Of a stretch of DNA of 64,000 bases, positions 18,261 through 25,095 are shown piece after piece. The stretch's first letter is position 1; each line of letters opens with the position of its first letter. The stretch is from Limibacillus halophilus (GTDB lineage: Bacteria; Pseudomonadota; Alphaproteobacteria; Kiloniellales; CECT-8803), in contig NZ_JACHXA010000002.1 of NCBI RefSeq assembly GCF_014191775.1, forward strand, positions 310,001 to 374,000, in the 5' to 3' direction. The translations under genes were made by a program, and so were the position numbers. Below the pieces are notes generated by a model, which saw nothing but the letters and a program-made list of their open reading frames with translations, searched no databases and was not told the origin of the DNA.

Positions 18261-18980
18261 ATGCGTGTTCTATTGGTAGAGGATGATTCGGCGACAGCCC
18301 GTAGCATCGAGATGATGTTGCGCTCAGAGGGCTATGTTTGCGATTCAACCGACCTAGGCGAAGACGGCTTCGAAATCGCCAAACTCTATGATTACGATGT
18401 CATCATTCTGGATCTCATGCTTCCGGACATGGACGGCTACGACGTTCTGCGCCGGTTGCGTGATTCGAAGATCGGTACGCCTATTTTGGTCCTATCGGGT
18501 CTTTCGGGCTTGGATGACAAGGTCAAGTGCTTGGGGTTCGGTGCCGATGATTATTTAACCAAGCCGTTCCACAAGCTTGAGTTGATTGCACGCTTGCAGG
18601 CCATTGTACGCCGCACCCGGGGACACCCTGATTCGGTAATCAAGACCGGTAAGCTGGATGTCCATCTGGAACAGAAGGTAGCCGAAGTGAGCGGTCGTTC
18701 GTTACGCCTGACTGGAAAGGAGTACGCAATCCTTGAATTGCTCTCCCTCCGCAAGGGAACGACGCTGACCAAGGAGAATTTCCTTAATCATCTCTACGGC
18801 GGCATGGACGAGCCGGATCTCAAGATTATTGACGTCTTTGTCTGCAAGCTACGCAAGAAGCTCAGCGAAGCGACTGGCGGCGACAACTACATTGAGACGG
18901 TCTGGGGGCGCGGCTACCGGTTGCGCGATCCTGAACCGGACGCAGCAGCCCAGCAGACGAAAAAGGCTGTCAACGCCTGA
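18261..18980 (+). CDS. ctrA: Cell-cycle response regulator CtrA
   Basis: 239 residues. The receiver domain begins [20 protein letters not shown], has the phosphoacceptor Asp51 in [12 protein letters not shown] and Lys in DDYLTKPF; the C-terminal OmpR-type winged helix contains [17 protein letters not shown] and the recognition helix region [17 protein letters not shown], which is the CtrA signature. CtrA is the DNA-binding output of the CckA-ChpT phosphorelay and controls cell cycle or motility genes in alphaproteobacteria. ATG 18261 gives the normal length; an upstream in-frame start would add 42 unrelated residues. chpT lies 3.4 kb downstream and a CckA-like protein gene 0.9 kb upstream. 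Confidence 0.95.
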   Translation: MRVLLVEDDSATARSIEMMLRSEGYVCDSTDLGEDGFEIAKLYDYDVIILDLMLPDMDGYDVLRRLRDSKIGTPILVLSGLSGLDDKVKCLGFGADDYLTKPFHKLELIARLQAIVRRTRGHPDSVIKTGKLDVHLEQKVAEVSGRSLRLTGKEYAILELLSLRKGTTLTKENFLNHLYGGMDEPDLKIIDVFVCKLRKKLSEATGGDNYIETVWGRGYRLRDPEPDAAAQQTKKAVNA

Positions 18981-19054
18981 TTTATCGCCGATTTTGGCCG
19001 CTTGCTCGAGACCTGGACCGAGCTGGCGCCAATAGGACGATGTAGCAGGAAATC

Positions 19055-19081
19055 GCGCTCTCTTCGGGGAGCGCTTTTTTT
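19055..19081 (+). terminator. Rho-independent terminator after ctrA
   Basis: GCGCTCTC and GGGAGCGC (one G-T pair) close a TTCG tetraloop, followed by eight or nine T. A textbook terminator 74 bases past the ctrA stop. Its T-run touches the first possible start codon of the iron permease gene. Confidence 0.88.
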
Positions 19082-20916
19082 TGACGCAGGCACACCTAAA
19101 AGCGGGAGTTGCGAAAGCTTCGCAATCGTGGCTAGTTAAGGAAACGGTATACGCAAGCATCATTCCTGCGGACATTCCGCACCCCGGCAAGGACACCGAT
19201 AGCGCTTTGGCTTCAATCGATGCACAGCAATCAAGCTCTCGTCCCCGGCGTGGCTGGCTGCACCTGACCGTCCACGGCAGGGGCGGACGTTGGCTGATTC
19301 TTACTGCCGGGCTGATTGCGCTGCTGTTTTTGATCCCGACATTCAGCATCCTTCGGTCGGTTTTAGAGCCTGCCGGCGATGTTTGGCATCACCTCGCTTC
19401 CACGGTGTTGACTACCTACCTTCTCAACAGCCTGTGGCTCGTGCTTGGCGTGGGATGCGGAACCCTGTTGATGGGCGTTTCCACGGCTTGGCTCGTCACA
19501 CTCTGCCGATTTCCCGGCCGAAAGATTTTCGAATGGGCACTGGTTCTGCCGATGGCCGTCCCGGCATATGTCATGGCCTACACCTATACGGACTTCCTGC
19601 AATACTCCGGCCCGGTCCAGGAAACCCTGAGGGAATTCACGGGCTGGACCGCCAGGGACTATTGGTTTCCACAGGTCCGCTCCCTGGGGGGTGCCATCGC
19701 GATGTTGTCATTGGTCCTGTATCCATACGTTTACATCATGGCGAGAAGCGCATTCATGGAGCAGTCGGTTTGCGCTCTGGAGGTCAGCCGCACTTTGGGG
19801 TGCGGTCCCTGGAGCAGCTTCAGGCGCGTGGCGCTACCATTGGCGCGCCCGGCGATTGTCGGCGGCCTTGCCCTGGCGCTGATGGAGACCCTGGCCGACT
19901 TCGGCACCGTCGCCTTTTTTGGCGTCCAGACCTTTACGACCGGCGTCGTGCGCGCCTGGTTTTCTTTGGGCGACAGAACCGCAGCGGCACAGCTTTCGGC
20001 GGTGCTTTTGGGGTTGGTGTTCATGATCCTGCTGCTGGAGCAGACCAGCCGCGGCAAGCGGCGATACCACCAAGCCACGACGCGTTATCAAGAACTTCCG
20101 GGATATCGTCTGAAGGGCTGGCGCCGCGTCGCTGCCTTTACCGCCTGCTTCCTGCCGCTGTTTTTGGGCTTCCTGCTCCCTGCCGTCATACTCATAAAAA
20201 TGAGCGTCGAAGCAGGCGACCAGCAGTTTGGCCCACGGTTCTTCGAGCTCGTCGGCAATTCCTTCACCCTGGCCGGTCTGACCGCGCTGCTTGCCGTCGG
20301 ATTGGCGCTGCTGATGGCTTATGCCGTACGCTTGGCGCCGACAGCGGTTACCCGCGCTGCGGCTCGACTTGCCAGCCTGGGCTATGCCATTCCCGGAACC
20401 ATCATCGCCGTCGGCGTCCTCATCCCCTTTGCACGCTTTGACAATTGGCTGGACGCTCTCTTGACCCGCTATTTCGGGTTCGGCAGTGGTCTCCTGTTGA
20501 CCGGAACCCTCGCTGCGCTGGTATTTGCCTATCTTGTGCGCTTCATGGCGGTATCCATGAACAGCGTAGAGGCCAGTTTGCTAAAAGTCCGGCCCAGCAT
20601 GGACGATGCGGCCCGCAGCCTAGGCGAAGGACCGCTAGGCACGCTGCGCCGCATCCATGCTCCTATCATACGAGGGGGGCTGCTCAGCGCGGCCTTGGTC
20701 GTATTTGTCGATGTCATGAAGGAGTTGCCGGCCACTCTGGTCATGCGGCCTTTCAATTTCGACACGCTTGCGGTCCAGGCCTATAATCTCGCATCCGACG
20801 AGCGTCTTACCGAAGCCTCGACGTCGGCCTTGACCATTGTCGCCGTTGGAACGCTGCCGGTTATCTTGTTGACCCGCGCCATAGCGCGCTCTCGCCCCGG
20901 ACACAATGGCGCCTAA
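19081..20916 (+). CDS. Ferric iron ABC transporter permease (FbpB-type, two fused permease halves)
   Basis: Up to 611 residues. About twelve TM helices form two repeated BinP-dependent permease halves, each with an EAA-loop that contacts the ATPase: EVSRTLGCGPWSSFRRVALP and DDAARSLGEGPLGTLRRIHAP. This is the fused layout of Fe3+ importers (FbpB/SfuB). The start is uncertain: TTG 19081 touches the ctrA terminator, while TTG 19207 has AAGGA upstream and would give 569 residues; no in-frame ATG precedes the first TM helix (about residue 72). The binding-protein gene is convergent and downstream; no ATPase gene is present. Confidence 0.88.
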   Translation: MTQAHLKAGVAKASQSWLVKETVYASIIPADIPHPGKDTDSALASIDAQQSSSRPRRGWLHLTVHGRGGRWLILTAGLIALLFLIPTFSILRSVLEPAGDVWHHLASTVLTTYLLNSLWLVLGVGCGTLLMGVSTAWLVTLCRFPGRKIFEWALVLPMAVPAYVMAYTYTDFLQYSGPVQETLREFTGWTARDYWFPQVRSLGGAIAMLSLVLYPYVYIMARSAFMEQSVCALEVSRTLGCGPWSSFRRVALPLARPAIVGGLALALMETLADFGTVAFFGVQTFTTGVVRAWFSLGDRTAAAQLSAVLLGLVFMILLLEQTSRGKRRYHQATTRYQELPGYRLKGWRRVAAFTACFLPLFLGFLLPAVILIKMSVEAGDQQFGPRFFELVGNSFTLAGLTALLAVGLALLMAYAVRLAPTAVTRAAARLASLGYAIPGTIIAVGVLIPFARFDNWLDALLTRYFGFGSGLLLTGTLAALVFAYLVRFMAVSMNSVEASLLKVRPSMDDAARSLGEGPLGTLRRIHAPIIRGGLLSAALVVFVDVMKELPATLVMRPFNFDTLAVQAYNLASDERLTEASTSALTIVAVGTLPVILLTRAIARSRPGHNGA

Positions 20917-20941
20917 CCGGGCTATCGGTTCTTCTTGAACG

Positions 20942-20975
20942 AAAAAACCCCGCTCCTGGCATCAGAAGCGGGGTT
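20942..20975 (-). terminator. Rho-independent terminator of the iron-binding protein gene
   Basis: Stem AACCCCGCT (20946-20954) and AGCGGGGTT (20967-20975), a perfect 9-base match around a 12-base loop. Read on the minus strand it is followed by a run of T, so it ends the iron-binding protein gene; on the plus strand no T-run follows the stem, though it may slow the permease transcript. Confidence 0.82.
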
Positions 20976-21027
20976 AGTCATGGGATCCGGAAGATCAGAC
21001 TTTCAACACGGATCCGACAGGCAATAC

Positions 21028-22152
21028 CTATTTCCACCCTGCGCGGTCGAAGATCATCTGCGCAAGCGGCTGATTCTTGCCGAGGACCGACACGTTGACG
21101 GTATCGATCTTGAACGACCCTAGTGCGGTTACCGCCGCATTGGCGGCGACGCCCTCGACAACCGGATACTCGTTGTTTCCGTCAGCGAAGTACTGCTGAG
21201 CGCTGTCGCTTGCCAGATACTCCAGGAATTTGATCGCAGCTTCCTTATGCGGCGCATGCTTTGCAACCCCCGCCCCGGATACGTTGACGTGGGTGCCACG
21301 ACCGTCCTGATTGGGGAAAATCACACCGAGTGCCGCACCGACCTCCTGATCCTCGCTTTTATCAGAACGCAACAAGCGTACGAGGTAATAGCTATTGGCG
21401 ACCGCGATTCCACACTCGCCCGAGGCCGCAGCACGGAGCTGGTCTGTGTCGCCGCCCTGTGGGTCGCGGGCAAAATTAGCGACGACGCCTTTGGCCCAGG
21501 CTTCAGCCTTTTCTTCACCGTCAGCCGCAATGATCGAACCAAGCAGCGACAGATTGTAAATGTTCGAACTGGAGCGAATGCAGACCAGACCCTTCCATTT
21601 GGGATCAGCCAGGTCCTCGTAGCTATCCAAGCCCGTGGGATCTACGAGCTTCTTGTTGTAGACAATGAGGCGCGCGCGCGAGGAAAACCCGAACCACAGA
21701 CCGTCAGGATGGCGTAGGTTGGCCGGGATCTTCTGGTCCAACAACGTGCTTTCGGCCGATTGGAACAGCCCCGCTTCCTCCGCGCGCCATAGGCGCCCAG
21801 CGTCCACGGTCATGACAACATCAGCCGGGCTATTGGCGCCTTCGCTTTTCATCCGCTCGATCAGCGCATCGCCATCGGCCTCAATCCGATTGACCTTGAT
21901 GCCCGTTGCCGCCGTGAATTCCGCATAGAGCGCCTCATCGGTCTGGTAGTGGCGGGAACTATAAAGGTTTACGACCTGCTCCTCGGAAGCCCTGGCCTCG
22001 CTCACACCCAAGGTCCAACCCGCGAGGATCGAACCGGCGGCAACTGCCAAAGCGGCCACGGCGCCGGTTGTTGCGCGCCGCACCTTGGATCGGTGGAGAT
22101 TCCTCAAAAATCTATCGTTCGATCCGAGACTATAAAAGCGAGAATAGGTCAT
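21028..22152 (-). CDS. Fe(3+) ABC transporter substrate-binding protein
   Basis: 374 residues from ATG 22152, which has GGAAGGA 4 bases ahead; in-frame starts up to 22254 would run through the Fur-like box. A signal peptide with a basic n-region (RSKVRRATTG) and core AVAALAVAAGSILAG ends near SEARASEEQ. The mature protein has the transferrin-like FbpA/FutA fold: VVNLYSSRHYQTDEALYAEF, PADVVMTVDAGRLWRAEEAG, SSRARLIVYNKKLV, and the two-Tyr type metal site region ANSYYLVRLL. It should deliver ferric iron to the convergent permease. Two Fur-like palindromes lie 55-105 bases upstream. Confidence 0.92.
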   Translation of the reverse strand: MTYSRFYSLGSNDRFLRNLHRSKVRRATTGAVAALAVAAGSILAGWTLGVSEARASEEQVVNLYSSRHYQTDEALYAEFTAATGIKVNRIEADGDALIERMKSEGANSPADVVMTVDAGRLWRAEEAGLFQSAESTLLDQKIPANLRHPDGLWFGFSSRARLIVYNKKLVDPTGLDSYEDLADPKWKGLVCIRSSSNIYNLSLLGSIIAADGEEKAEAWAKGVVANFARDPQGGDTDQLRAAASGECGIAVANSYYLVRLLRSDKSEDQEVGAALGVIFPNQDGRGTHVNVSGAGVAKHAPHKEAAIKFLEYLASDSAQQYFADGNNEYPVVEGVAANAAVTALGSFKIDTVNVSVLGKNQPLAQMIFDRAGWK

Positions 22153-22207
22153 GCTGTCCTTCCTTGATGTCGACGACGGTCTTTTGCCGCGGTCAGGCAA
22201 ATTGTTG

Positions 22208-22224
22208 CGAATGATTATCATCCG
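22208..22224. promoter_or_regulatory. Fur-like operator, proximal copy
   Basis: CGAATGATTATCATCCG, a 17-base near-palindrome differing by one base from the perfect copy at 22241-22257. It lies 56 bases upstream of the iron-binding protein start and contains the Fur-box core ATGATTATCAT. Confidence 0.7.
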
Positions 22225-22240
22225 CCGCTGATGTTTTATG

Positions 22241-22257
22241 CGAATGATTATCATTCG
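22241..22257. promoter_or_regulatory. Fur-like operator, distal perfect palindrome
   Basis: CGAATGATTATCATTCG is a perfect 17-base palindrome around a central T, matching the Fur-box core. Its centre is 33 bases (about three helical turns) from the centre of the proximal copy, so two Fur-family dimers could bind the same face of the helix. The sites lie between the iron-binding protein gene and the chpT stop. Confidence 0.75.
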
Positions 22258-22346
22258 TCAAGCGAATCAGGAACGAGAGGCCCGTTACGCTACGAGCGAT
22301 TCGCGCGAATGTGATAGGAAATTGGAAAAACGCCGACAGGGCCCGA

Positions 22347-23000
22347 TCAGGGCTGCGAAAACACGTCCTTGCCGACATCGAGCGAAAAGACGACACAGCC
22401 CTCTTCCTGATCATCCACCGAAACATCGGCGCCGCATTCCGCGGCAAGAAGACGACAAAACACGCTTTGGATATTGCGGGTCGTGAGTTCCGAGTCCGGC
22501 AGGTCCCGGTTCAAACCTTCACGCGCTTCCGGTCGGACCCTGGCGCCTTCACCAATTGCCAGGATCGCGACCTGATGGCGACTCTCGGCGGCCAGAACCT
22601 CCACGGTCAGTGAGCCGCCACGCGGCAAACTTTCCTCAGCTACGACCAACAGGTTGAGCAGGAGCTTGGTTGAATTGGAGGACATCGGGTCGTTGTAGGT
22701 CTCGTCCGACCAGTTCAAACTGATGCGGTGCCCCTTGAAGTAGTTCTCCACATGGCTTTTCAGGTCTGTGCCACCCGGGCCCGCACGCTCAACAGCGGTC
22801 CCATAGGCCAGACGAAAAAACTGCAAAATTCGGGCTGCCGAATCGGCACTATCGATGGCCAGTTGCGCCGCCTCTTCCATAAGGTCTGGCGAAGCGCCAC
22901 CAAGCATTTCCAATCCGTTGTTGCATGCCCCTATCGGATTGACCAATTCATGGCATAACCGCGCACAAAGCAATTCGGCAACCCGTAAGGATGCAATCAT
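22347..23000 (-). CDS. chpT: Histidine phosphotransferase ChpT
   Basis: 217 residues. ChpT shuttles phosphate from CckA to CtrA and CpdR. The first helix carries the phosphoacceptor in LLCARLCHELVNPIGA (His17), aligned with the Caulobacter RLCHDFISPASA pattern; the C-terminal half is a degenerate HATPase-like fold (KLLLNLLVVAEESLPRGGSL) without the ATP-binding G-boxes, as in known ChpT. ATG 23000 immediately precedes the helical hairpin. It lies downstream of the iron binding-protein promoter on the same strand, in the same chromosomal neighbourhood as ctrA. Confidence 0.88.
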   Translation of the reverse strand: MIASLRVAELLCARLCHELVNPIGACNNGLEMLGGASPDLMEEAAQLAIDSADSAARILQFFRLAYGTAVERAGPGGTDLKSHVENYFKGHRISLNWSDETYNDPMSSNSTKLLLNLLVVAEESLPRGGSLTVEVLAAESRHQVAILAIGEGARVRPEAREGLNRDLPDSELTTRNIQSVFCRLLAAECGADVSVDDQEEGCVVFSLDVGKDVFSQP

Positions 23001-23157
23001 TTCTTAGCTTTCCCCCTCTCCAAACTCAGACGTAAACATACCGCCCGGCAACCGCTTGTCGCTTCGCAAGCCGCTGCTGTCGCATGAGGGCATGTTATAG
23101 CGCCGTCTCCTAATTATAGACTAACAGGAGCTGACGCCATGCCCAGGATATTTTGAG

Positions 23158-23331
23158 ATGGATTTGACACCCGGCAGCCTTGTCACACACCCGGAGCAAC
23201 CGGATTGGGGTATTGGGCAAGTGCAATCAGTCATAGGCAGCCGGGTAACGGTGAATTTCGAGAATGCGGGTAAATTGTTGATAGATTGCCAGCAAGTGAC
23301 ATTGATCCTTGTGGACCCGGAAGATTTCTAA
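23158..23331 (+). CDS. DUF3553 domain small protein
   Basis: 57 residues beginning MDLTPGSLVTHPEQPDWGIG and containing GSRVTVNFENAGKLLI and QQVTLILVDPE. This is the small SH3/tudor-like DUF3553 domain (also resembling the CarD/UvrD C-terminal fold), common in alphaproteobacteria and of unknown role. AGGA stands 9 bases before the ATG. It lies 53 bases upstream of the formate dehydrogenase beta gene and could be co-transcribed with it. Confidence 0.82.
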   Translation: MDLTPGSLVTHPEQPDWGIGQVQSVIGSRVTVNFENAGKLLIDCQQVTLILVDPEDF

Positions 23332-23384
23332 TCCGACAACGGGGCTGCTACCCTACGCACGAGTTAAAGAAGAGAAGAAAACCC

Positions 23385-25091
23385 ATGGATGACGCGACAC
23401 TTGGAGGCGGTATCGACCGCAGCATTCCCCCGGCCTCGGGACGCAGGCGCTCGCCGGCGTTCACGAAGGGACGCCAGCTTGATGATAAAGCCTTGCGGGA
23501 CGTGCAGGCCCTGCTTGATGGGGAAGCCTTGCGCCGGGACCGACTGATTGAGTATCTGCATCTGATTCAGGATTCCTATGGCAGCCTTTCAGCCGGTCAT
23601 CTGCAGGCGCTCGGCCAGGCCATGGGAATACCGATGGCGGAGGTGTACGAAGTCGCATCGTTCTACGCCCACTTCGATATCGTCCTGGACGGCGAAGAAG
23701 CGCCACCCCCTATCACGGTTCGTGTATGCGACAGCATTACCTGCGAGATGATGGGCGCAAAGGCGCTCCTTCAGGAACTGCTTGAGATTCTTGGTCCTGG
23801 GGTCCGTGTGCTGCCGGCCCCTTGCATGGGGCGTTGCGCCTGTGCGCCGACAGCGGAAGTCGGGCACCGCCATATCGACGCAGCGACAACAGAGACCATC
23901 GTCGCGGCGGTCGCGACCAAGGACACCCACCCGGTGATCGCAGACTACAAGGAGCTAGCCGCCTACCAAGCTGAGGGCGGCTACGATCTGCTGCGCGCCT
24001 GCCTTAAAGGCGAGCGCAGTGCCGACGAGATTATTACAATTCTGAGCGATTCCAATTTGCGCGGCCTGGGGGGCGCCGGCTTCCCGGCGGGTCGCAAGTG
24101 GTCGATCGTACGCGATCAACCTGGCCCGCGTTTGATGACCATCAATGGTGATGAAGGTGAGCCAGGCACTTTTAAGGACCGCGTTTATCTGGAACAGGAT
24201 CCGCACCGTTTCCTGGAAGGCACCTTGATAGCCGCCTGGGCCGTAGGGTGCGAGAAGGCTTACATTTACATGCGCGATGAGTATCCAGGCGCCATTACCA
24301 TCCTCAAACGCGAGATTGCCAAGCTGGAAGCCGAGGGCCTGAGCGTCCATTGCCCTCTGGAAATTCGGCGCGGCGCAGGTGCCTACATCTGCGGCGAAGA
24401 ATCCGCGATGATTGAGTCTATAGAAGGAAAGCGCGGACTACCCCGCCACCGCCCCCCTTATATCGCCCAGGTTGGCCTTTTCGACCGCCCGACCCTCAAC
24501 CACAATGTGGAAACGGTGTACTGGGTGCGCGAGATCGTCGAAAAGGGTGCCGATTGGTTCTCCGGCCAAGGCCGCCATGGCAGGAAGGGTTTGCGCTCGT
24601 TCTCGGTATCGGGCCGCGTCGCAGAACCCGGGGTTAAGCTGGCCCCCGCCGGGATCACCATCAAAGAGTTGATCGACGAGTACTGCGGCGGCATGGCCGA
24701 CGGACATAGCTTTAAGGCCTATCTGCCGGGTGGTGCATCCGGCGGTATTCTTCCGGCCAGTATGTCCGATATCCCACTCGATTTCGGAACCTTGGAAGAG
24801 CACGGTTGCTTCATCGGCTCCGCGGCCGTCGTTGTCCTTTCTGACAAGGATTCAATTCGCGACGCCGTGCTCAACCTCATGCGGTTCTTCAAGGAGGAAT
24901 CCTGCGGCCAATGCACGCCCTGCCGTGTTGGAACGGAAAAGGCTGTCGCCTTGATGGAGGAAACGGTCTGGGACAAGCCGCTGCTTGAAGATCTGAACCG
25001 AGCGATGCGCGACGCATCGATCTGTGGGCTGGGACAGGCAGCGCCGAACCCACTCGCCTGCGCCCTGAAATATTTCCCCGAGGAGGTCTGA
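23385..25091 (+). CDS. NAD-dependent formate dehydrogenase, beta (diaphorase) subunit, NuoE-NuoF fusion
   Basis: 568 residues. The N-terminal 155 residues are a NuoE-like thioredoxin fold with a [2Fe-2S] site: Cys115, Cys120, Cys147 and Cys151. The rest is NuoF-like: the FMN/NADH site RGLGGAGFPAGRKWS, GDEGEPGTFKDR, and the C-terminal [4Fe-4S] motif ESCGQCTPCRVGTEKA. It takes electrons from the catalytic subunit and reduces NAD+. Size and fusion match the beta subunit of the two-subunit FDH1 of Methylorubrum extorquens (about 570 residues), rather than FdsG plus FdsB as separate proteins. ATG 23385 is preferred over 23286, which would overlap the DUF3553 gene. Four bases separate it from the alpha gene. 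Confidence 0.92.
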   Translation: MDDATLGGGIDRSIPPASGRRRSPAFTKGRQLDDKALRDVQALLDGEALRRDRLIEYLHLIQDSYGSLSAGHLQALGQAMGIPMAEVYEVASFYAHFDIVLDGEEAPPPITVRVCDSITCEMMGAKALLQELLEILGPGVRVLPAPCMGRCACAPTAEVGHRHIDAATTETIVAAVATKDTHPVIADYKELAAYQAEGGYDLLRACLKGERSADEIITILSDSNLRGLGGAGFPAGRKWSIVRDQPGPRLMTINGDEGEPGTFKDRVYLEQDPHRFLEGTLIAAWAVGCEKAYIYMRDEYPGAITILKREIAKLEAEGLSVHCPLEIRRGAGAYICGEESAMIESIEGKRGLPRHRPPYIAQVGLFDRPTLNHNVETVYWVREIVEKGADWFSGQGRHGRKGLRSFSVSGRVAEPGVKLAPAGITIKELIDEYCGGMADGHSFKAYLPGGASGGILPASMSDIPLDFGTLEEHGCFIGSAAVVVLSDKDSIRDAVLNLMRFFKEESCGQCTPCRVGTEKAVALMEETVWDKPLLEDLNRAMRDASICGLGQAAPNPLACALKYFPEEV

Positions 25092-25095
25092 GATC

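Noticed and set aside
19290-20441. A 383-codon alternative frame within the iron permease gene
   Set aside because: The other frame gives TM helices and EAA loops; this one gives an Arg/His/Pro-rich shadow.
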